From assembly GCA_013002305.1 (NCBI GenBank), contig JABDKG010000068.1:1-46887 (forward strand): a stretch of 46,887 bases of DNA. The letters are read 5' to 3'. The notes below the pieces were generated by a model. The model worked only from the letters and a program-made list of their open reading frames with translations, searched no databases and was not told the DNA's origin. Source of the DNA: Hellea sp. GTDB taxonomy: Bacteria; Pseudomonadota; Alphaproteobacteria; Caulobacterales; Maricaulaceae. Positions 42,183 to 46,887 of this stretch are shown in pieces. Both the position numbers and the translations under genes were made by a program. Position 1 is the stretch's first letter, and every line of letters begins with the position of its first letter.

Positions 42183-42773
42183 ATGAGTGACGAGAACAAT
42201 AAAGCGCCGCAAAAACAGTGGATCGAATTTGGTCCCCTGATTATTTTCTTCATCGTTTATATTTGGCTTCGCAACACGCTGGCTGATCCAAAGGAGGCGA
42301 TATATCCCGCTGCAGGCGTTCTTGCCGTCTTAAGTATCGCCACGGTTTTATATACGAAAATCAGGCACAAAACTGTACCGATGGTCCTGGTTTTCTCGGC
42401 GGTATTGGTGTGCCTATTTGCGGCCATTGCCTATTTTCTGGATGATCCGAGATTTTTCTATATCAAGCCGACGATTATTAATATTATTTTTGGCGTCGGC
42501 GTTATTGGCGGCGTCCTTTTCAAGAAAAACGTTATCAAAATTATGTTTGGAGACGCTTTCGATCTCCCTCAAAAAGCCTGGAATAATCTGGCGATAAGAT
42601 GGGGCATATTTTTCTTTGTCCTGGCGGGCCTGAACGAATATGTCTGGCGAAATTTTGAAGAACCGACCTGGGTGAAGTTTAAACTCTTCGGTCTTATTCC
42701 CTTAACGTTTTTATTCACCATGACCCAAGTTCCGTATATTCTGAAACACGGAACCATAAAAGGTCAGGAATAG
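42183..42773 (+). CDS. yciB: Inner membrane septation protein A (YciB/IspZ)
   Basis: 196 residues with about five membrane helices. The start WIEFGPLIIFFIVYIWLRNT, then DPRFFYIKPTIINIIFGVGV and RWGIFFFVLAGLNEYVWRNF, are YciB family signatures. YciB affects envelope integrity and septum formation and interacts with division and elongation proteins in E. coli. It starts 1 nt after the EamA stop. The association of ftsY with this gene is common in alphaproteobacteria. Confidence 0.92.
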   Translation: MSDENNKAPQKQWIEFGPLIIFFIVYIWLRNTLADPKEAIYPAAGVLAVLSIATVLYTKIRHKTVPMVLVFSAVLVCLFAAIAYFLDDPRFFYIKPTIINIIFGVGVIGGVLFKKNVIKIMFGDAFDLPQKAWNNLAIRWGIFFFVLAGLNEYVWRNFEEPTWVKFKLFGLIPLTFLFTMTQVPYILKHGTIKGQE

Positions 42774-42872
42774 GCGACGCCGGGGGCTCTTATTTGTCAA
42801 TATTACGGGCTTGGCAGAGGTCGCAAAAATTGTGCAAAATTACCAATGTATAAATCGCCGCAGGATTTGTAA

Positions 42873-42900
42873 TTGCGCCCCATAAAACCAATGCTATAAG
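42873..42900 (+). promoter_or_regulatory. Candidate promoter of acnA
   Basis: TTGCGC (42873-42878) and TATAAG (42895-42900) are separated by 16 bp, a plausible sigma-70-type promoter. The acnA start is 41 nt further on. The 168 nt between yciB and acnA hold no gene. Confidence 0.45.
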
Positions 42901-42941
42901 GGCGCGAAAATACGTTATACTTGTAATTAAGGATGGTGATT

Positions 42942-45620
42942 ATGGCTTCTCTCGACAGTTTTAAATGCGAAAGCGAACTCACAGTACGCGGCGGAACCTA
43001 TACATATTATGATTTGGGCAAGGCGGAGAAAAACGGCCTTTCCGGCATTTCCAAATTGCCGCGCTCGCTCAAGGTTCTTCTCGAGAACCTTCTGCGTCAT
43101 GAGGACGGCAAAACTGTCAAAAAAGAAGATATTCAAGCGATCGCCAAATGGCTTAAAACACGCACATCAACCCATGAAATTGCTTATCGTCCGGCGCGCG
43201 TGCTGATGCAGGACTTTACCGGCGTTCCGGCGGTTGTTGATCTCGCGGCAATGCGGGACGCTATGGTCAATCTCGGCGGCGACGCTGAAGATATTAATCC
43301 GCTGAACCCGGTTCACCTGGTCATCGACCACTCGGTGATGGTCGATTATTTCGGCACCAAAGACGCGTTTAAGAAAAACGTCAAACGCGAATATGAACGT
43401 AATGGCGAGCGTTATGATTTTCTGAAATGGGGTCAGGAAGCCTTTGATAATTTCGCCGTTGTTCCGCCGGGTACCGGCATTTGCCACCAGGTCAATCTGG
43501 AAAATCTGGCGCAGACCGTCTGGACGAAAACCGATAATGGCAAGACCTATGCCTTCCCGGATACGCTGGTTGGGACCGATTCCCATACGACCATGATCAA
43601 CGGCCTTTCGGTTCTGGGTTGGGGCGTTGGCGGTATCGAAGCCGAAGCGGCGATGCTCGGCCAGCCGATTTCGATGCTGATCCCGGAAGTCGTCGGATTT
43701 GAGCTGACCGGTAAATTACCGGAAGGCTCGACCGCGACCGATCTGGTTTTGCGGGTTGTCGAAATGCTGCGCGAAAAAGGCGTGGTCGGAAAATTTGTTG
43801 AATTTTACGGCGCGGGGCTGGACCATCTCTCGCTCGAAGATCAGGCGACGATCGCCAATATGGCGCCCGAATATGGCGCGACCTGCGGCTTCTTCCCGGT
43901 TGACGCGGATACGCTGCGCTATCTTGATACAACGGGCCGCGACAAGCAGCGGATTGAACTGGTCGAGGCCTATTCCAAAGCCAATGGCTTCTGGCGCGAC
44001 GACAGTGTTGCGACATTTACCGATACACTTCATCTCGATATGGCCACTATCAAACCTGCTATTTCAGGGCCAAAACGACCGCAAGACCGGTTCAACCTGT
44101 CGGGCGCGAGCCGCCATTTCGCCAAAATTCTGCGCGATGAATTCAGCAAAACGCCGCAAGATGGTTCTGCCGTTGCGGTCGACGGGACCGACTACGCAAT
44201 TGATCATGGCGATGTTATGATCGCCGCAATCACATCCTGTACCAATACCTCCAACCCGTCTGTCATGATGGCAGCTGGGCTGGTCGCCCAGAAAGCCAAC
44301 GCGCTTGGGCTTAAAGTTAAGCCATGGGTCAAGACATCCTTAGCGCCCGGATCGCAAGTCGTCGGGGAATATCTCGAAAAATCCAAACTCCAGAACGAGC
44401 TGAACAAATTAGGGTTCGACGTGGTCGGTTATGGCTGCACAACCTGTATCGGTAACTCCGGACCGCTGGCGCCCGCCCTGTCCAAGGCCATTGCCGAAGG
44501 CGATCTGGTATCTTGCTCTGTGCTGTCCGGCAACCGGAATTTCGAGGGCCGGATCGGCCCGGATATCCGCGCTAATTTCCTGGCCTCTCCGCCGTTGGTG
44601 GTCGCCTATGCGCTGGCAGGGTCTCTGCATCATGATTTTGACAATGACCCGCTCGGCGTTGATCCGGACGGCAACCCGGTCATGCTCGGTGATCTCTGGC
44701 CAACCTCCAAAGAAATTGCCGAAGTTGTCCGCAAAATTATCAACCGCAAAATGTTTACGACCAAATATGCCGACCTGTATAAAGGCGACAAGCAGTGGCA
44801 ACAGATCGAGGTTGAAGGCGGCGAGACCTATAACTGGAACCCGGCCTCGACCTATGTCCGGAACCCGCCCTATTTTGACGGGATGACGACGACGCCTGAC
44901 CCGGTCGAAGATATTAAGGACGCCAATATTCTGGCGCTTCTGGGCGATTCTATCACGACCGACCACATCTCTCCGGCCGGCGCGATTAAGCATGACGGAC
45001 CGGCTGGCCGCTATCTGTCCGAACGTCAGGTGCCCAAGACAGAGTTTAACTCTTTTGGTTCGCGCCGCGGTAATCATGAAGTTATGATGCGCGGTACATT
45101 TGCCAATATCCGGATTAAAAATCAGATGGTTCCCGGCACTGAAGGCGGCGTGACCAAACATGTCGGTACGGGCGATGTGATGTCAATTTTTGATGCCGCC
45201 GAGAAATATAAGGCGGCTGATAAAGACCTCGTTGTCTTTGCCGGCCATCTCTACGGCAATGGCTCATCGCGCGACTGGGCCGCCAAAGGCACGATATTGC
45301 TGGGCGTCAAAGCTGTGATCGCCGGTAGTTTTGAGCGTATTCACCGCTCTAACCTGATCGGAATGGGCGTTCTGCCGCTGGAATTTCAGGACGGCGAAGG
45401 CTGGGAAAAGCTCGGCATGACCGGCGACGAAACCGTTAATATTCGCGGCATTGAAGGCCTCGAGCCGCGCGGACTGCTTAATGTCGAGATCAATTTCCCG
45501 AACGGCGACAAGAAAATCGTCTCTGTCCGGGTCCGGATCGATACGGATAATGAGCACGAATACTATAAAAACGGCGGAATTTTGCACTATGTGCTGCGTA
45601 ATCTCGCCACTGCCGCATAG
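42942..45620 (+). CDS. acnA: Aconitate hydratase A
   Basis: 892 residues from ATG 42942, with AAGGA 8 nt upstream; ATG 42933 is too close to that site. The [4Fe-4S] ligands are C433 (ITSCTNTSNPS), C499 and C502 (YGCTTCIGNSG), near-identical in position to E. coli AcnA. Substrate-binding SRDWAAKG and SFGSRRGNHEVM are present. It interconverts citrate and isocitrate in the TCA cycle. Apo-aconitase of this type can bind RNA like IRP1. Its own promoter and a hairpin after the stop suggest a single-gene transcript. Confidence 0.97.
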   Translation: MASLDSFKCESELTVRGGTYTYYDLGKAEKNGLSGISKLPRSLKVLLENLLRHEDGKTVKKEDIQAIAKWLKTRTSTHEIAYRPARVLMQDFTGVPAVVDLAAMRDAMVNLGGDAEDINPLNPVHLVIDHSVMVDYFGTKDAFKKNVKREYERNGERYDFLKWGQEAFDNFAVVPPGTGICHQVNLENLAQTVWTKTDNGKTYAFPDTLVGTDSHTTMINGLSVLGWGVGGIEAEAAMLGQPISMLIPEVVGFELTGKLPEGSTATDLVLRVVEMLREKGVVGKFVEFYGAGLDHLSLEDQATIANMAPEYGATCGFFPVDADTLRYLDTTGRDKQRIELVEAYSKANGFWRDDSVATFTDTLHLDMATIKPAISGPKRPQDRFNLSGASRHFAKILRDEFSKTPQDGSAVAVDGTDYAIDHGDVMIAAITSCTNTSNPSVMMAAGLVAQKANALGLKVKPWVKTSLAPGSQVVGEYLEKSKLQNELNKLGFDVVGYGCTTCIGNSGPLAPALSKAIAEGDLVSCSVLSGNRNFEGRIGPDIRANFLASPPLVVAYALAGSLHHDFDNDPLGVDPDGNPVMLGDLWPTSKEIAEVVRKIINRKMFTTKYADLYKGDKQWQQIEVEGGETYNWNPASTYVRNPPYFDGMTTTPDPVEDIKDANILALLGDSITTDHISPAGAIKHDGPAGRYLSERQVPKTEFNSFGSRRGNHEVMMRGTFANIRIKNQMVPGTEGGVTKHVGTGDVMSIFDAAEKYKAADKDLVVFAGHLYGNGSSRDWAAKGTILLGVKAVIAGSFERIHRSNLIGMGVLPLEFQDGEGWEKLGMTGDETVNIRGIEGLEPRGLLNVEINFPNGDKKIVSVRVRIDTDNEHEYYKNGGILHYVLRNLATAA

Positions 45621-45651
45621 TTTCTGAATATTTCCTGAAACCTGCGCTGAT

Positions 45652-45676
45652 CGGATGCATAGCTGATATGCGTCCG
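45652..45676. other. Strong hairpin between acnA and panD
   Basis: CGGATGCAT (45652-45660) pairs with ATGCGTCCG (45668-45676) over 9 bp with one G-U, around a 7-nt loop. No T run follows on either strand, so it is not a standard intrinsic terminator. It may stabilise the acnA 3' end or act in factor-dependent termination. Confidence 0.45.
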
Positions 45677-45749
45677 AACGCTTTACGAGGGCTTTAATTA
45701 TCTGCTTTAAGGGCCATATCAGGCCTACAGAGGCAATAAAGGAGGGCAT

Positions 45750-46109
45750 ATGCTGCTCACCATGATGAAGGGTAAAATCCACCGCGCAACTGTCACACAG
45801 GCGGATTTGCACTATGAGGGTTCGATTTCCATCGACCAGGATCTGCTCGAGCGGGCGGGAATTCTGCCTAATGAGCAGGTCGATATCCTGAACATTAATA
45901 ATGGCGAGCGCTTTACGACCTATGCCATCACCGCGCCGCGCGGCTCTAAAACCTTTGGCCTGAACGGCGCTGCGGCCCGGCGCGTCCAGGTCGGCGACAA
46001 AATAATCATTATCACCTATTGCCAGATGGAAGCCGAAAAAGCGCGTAATTATGCGCCGAACGTTGTGCTGCTGGACGAGAATAATGAGGTCTATCACCCG
46101 CACGGGTAA
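45750..46109 (+). CDS. panD: Aspartate 1-decarboxylase
   Basis: 119 residues. The self-cleavage site is G24-S25 ([12 protein letters not shown]); cleavage makes the pyruvoyl group on the alpha chain. KIHRATVT and later [14 protein letters not shown] are family-typical. It makes beta-alanine for pantothenate and CoA. A strong AGGAGG lies 4 nt before the ATG. It is alone, with no panB or panC nearby, although a PanE-like reductase is encoded at 6788-7867. Confidence 0.96.
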   Translation: MLLTMMKGKIHRATVTQADLHYEGSISIDQDLLERAGILPNEQVDILNINNGERFTTYAITAPRGSKTFGLNGAAARRVQVGDKIIIITYCQMEAEKARNYAPNVVLLDENNEVYHPHG

Positions 46110-46168
46110 CCCCGATCCGGGCAATGATAGGCGGCTTGTCACCAAGTACACCGGATTAAACCAAAATC

Positions 46169-46202
46169 GTAGGGCGGTTTAGGACATCGTCCGTAATCCG
46201 CC
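46169..46202 (+). repeat. GTAGGGCGG-type palindromic repeat, copy 1
   Basis: GTAGGGCGGTTTA, a short centre, then CGTAATCCGCC matches the widespread bacterial intergenic palindrome of form GTAGGGCGGAT...ATCCGCC. The arms GGCGG and CCGCC can pair. It lies 59 nt after panD. Confidence 0.65.
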
Positions 46203-46236
46203 ATTAAAATTTCGAAGACAAAACCTCAACCGCCGA

Positions 46237-46268
46237 GTTGAAACGGGCCGGCGGATTTCGCTTCGCTC
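46237..46268. repeat. Direct repeat unit A (32 bp)
   Basis: GTTGAAACGGG-C-CGGCGGAT followed by TTCGCTTCGCTC. It matches unit B at 46324-46355 in 31 of 32 positions. Its right part belongs to the inverted GTAGGGCGG-type palindrome copy 2. Confidence 0.8.
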
Positions 46269-46282
46269 TATCCGCCCTACGG
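46249..46282 (-). repeat. GTAGGGCGG-type palindromic repeat, copy 2
   Basis: Read on the minus strand, CCGTAGGGCGGATAGAGCGA followed by AGCGAAATCCGCCG is close to the classic REP-like repeat. GGCGGAT and ATCCGCC arms form a stem. It is in opposite orientation to copy 1, as is common for such elements. Confidence 0.75.
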
Positions 46283-46323
46283 GGTAAGGTTGGATTTTTA
46301 TCCGGGGTACTTGGAACTATCCC

Positions 46324-46355
46324 GTTGAAACGGGACGGCGGATTTCGCTTCGCTC
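46324..46355. repeat. Direct repeat unit B (32 bp), truncated palindrome
   Basis: Same 32 bp as unit A with one difference (A for C at position 12). The GTAGGGCGGAT arm is missing or diverged here, so this is a partial third copy. Its left end with the preceding CCC forms CCCGTT-GA-AACGGG, a perfect 6-bp inverted repeat. The spacing from unit A is 87 nt. Confidence 0.75.
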
Positions 46356-46409
46356 GGGCGGGCGCTCGGGATAGCTTGTGTTTATATCGGGGGTGGTTGG
46401 AATAGCGAA

Positions 46410-46838
46410 ATGAATGGAACGTTAAAAATTTTCTGGATTATTTTTGCCTTGTTTATGTGCGGATGCTCTTTGAGATATTCAGTAAAATTGAACATTCAAA
46501 ACATGAGTTCGGAAGAATATTGTTTTCTTGTTCAAAAATATGAGTTCCCGAAAGATCGAGAAAGTAATGTTCTATCAGTTGATGGAAATTCGCGGGCAGA
46601 AGTAAGATTAAGAGCATATAATGCCTCCTATATTGATTACTGGAAATGCGATGATCCGGAGCAAAAAACTTCTTCCCATTCATTCGGTGTTGGAGACGCG
46701 ATATTCGCAGATGCATCTCCGCCAGAATTTACGATCACGATAGATGAACTTGAAAAGGTCGAAATTTTGCAAACCCATCCAAAATATTGTTTTGAAGACT
46801 TAGGACAAGAATGCGATCCGCAAGCTACATCGGAATAA
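46410..46838 (+). CDS. AT-rich hypothetical exported protein or lipoprotein
   Basis: 142 residues. The N-terminus (MNGTLKIFWIIFALFMCGCS) is a signal sequence, with Cys19 in lipobox-like position. The mature part has four more cysteines (EYCFLV, KCDDPE, KYCFED, QECDPQ), which could form two disulphides. I recognise no family. The gene is markedly AT-rich compared with acnA and panD and stands directly after a cluster of intergenic palindromes, suggesting a recently gained locus. Confidence 0.55.
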   Translation: MNGTLKIFWIIFALFMCGCSLRYSVKLNIQNMSSEEYCFLVQKYEFPKDRESNVLSVDGNSRAEVRLRAYNASYIDYWKCDDPEQKTSSHSFGVGDAIFADASPPEFTITIDELEKVEILQTHPKYCFEDLGQECDPQATSE

Positions 46839-46840
46839 AC

Positions 46841-46887
46841 CTACTCCGCCGCAACGAGCCGTTCTTTCGGCGGCAATAACGCCGACT
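46841..46887 (-). CDS. 3' end of an unidentified minus-strand gene
   Basis: The last 47 bases, read on the minus strand, give an open frame ending SALLPPKERLVAAE and TAG at 46841-46843. The wording resembles a normal protein C-terminus. Only 14 residues are visible, too few to assign. The gene would continue beyond the right edge. Confidence 0.4.
   Translation of the reverse strand, partial: SALLPPKERLVAAE

Noticed and set aside
44409-45161. Minus-strand open frame of 250 codons within acnA
   Set aside because: Antisense to conserved aconitase sequence, no start context.
45264-46151. Minus-strand open frame of 295 codons across panD and the end of acnA
   Set aside because: Both genes on the plus strand are certain; the frame has no recognisable protein wording.
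1-46887. tRNA or rRNA genes, CRISPR arrays, insertion sequences or prophage
   Set aside because: No cloverleaf-like intergenic sequence, regular spaced repeats, transposase, integrase or phage structural genes were seen.

Overview
The window looks like the chromosome of an alphaproteobacterium, probably near the Hyphomonadaceae/Caulobacterales or Parvularculales. The evidence is protein wording and gene order: rpoA-rplQ, an alphaproteobacterial Fur, the nfuA-tsaB-rimI-fur cluster, mutS-glnD-murJ-trpS, mtaB-ftsY-yciB beside dapF, and a monofunctional acnA. The genus call is inference. Base composition is moderately GC-rich, with a few visibly AT-rich orphan genes. Packing is tight: many neighbours overlap by 4 to 11 nt, and several convergent pairs overlap at their 3' ends.

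Layout. 1-1010: end of the ribosomal-protein operon (rpoA 3' part, rplQ, terminator). 1243-2944: a CcmI-like TPR membrane protein and two secreted orphans. 2975-5033: a BlaI-type repressor and an M56 (BlaR1-like) protease, preceded by two inverted-repeat operators. 5045-7867: a hot-dog thioesterase, a CRP/FNR-like site, a 22-codon relic of an SDR gene, a 2-hydroxychromene-2-carboxylate isomerase homologue and a PanE-like reductase. 7864-10791 (minus): nfuA-tsaB-rimI-fur-fabI, with GTG and TTG starts coupled by 4-nt overlaps. 10910-12816: a tandem pair of paralogous PDZ/M48 metalloproteases. 12810-23091 (minus): ampG-like, mutS, glnD, murJ, trpS and a PCuAC copper chaperone. 23150-24352: a PAS-(Ala/Pro linker)-REC protein with no kinase domain. 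24514-30264: yifB/comM, a LysM-5'-nucleotidase fusion, a SnoaL-like protein, a secreted Cys-rich protein and a C39-like lipoprotein. 30342-35362: slyD, a dicarboxylate/glutamate symporter, a conserved unknown, a VOC protein and a prolyl oligopeptidase lipoprotein. 35440-42773: dapF, a DnaJ-domain membrane protein, a methyltransferase, mtaB-ftsY-EamA-yciB. 42942-46109: acnA and panD. 46169-46355: short palindromic repeats of the widespread GTAGGGCGGAT type. 46410-46887: an AT-rich orphan and the edge of a minus-strand gene.

Most of the window is housekeeping: translation, DNA repair, nitrogen signalling, cell wall and precursor synthesis, Fe-S and iron control, tRNA modification and SRP targeting. 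I found no defence locus, prophage, CRISPR array, insertion sequence or biosynthetic cluster. The most unusual items are the kinase-less PAS-REC protein, the BlaI/M56 module whose sensor domain is acidic and not penicillin-binding, the tandem PDZ/M48 pair, the SDR gene relic beneath a CRP-like site, the LysM-nucleotidase fusion, and FtsY with about 300 residues of charged helix ahead of its GTPase core.
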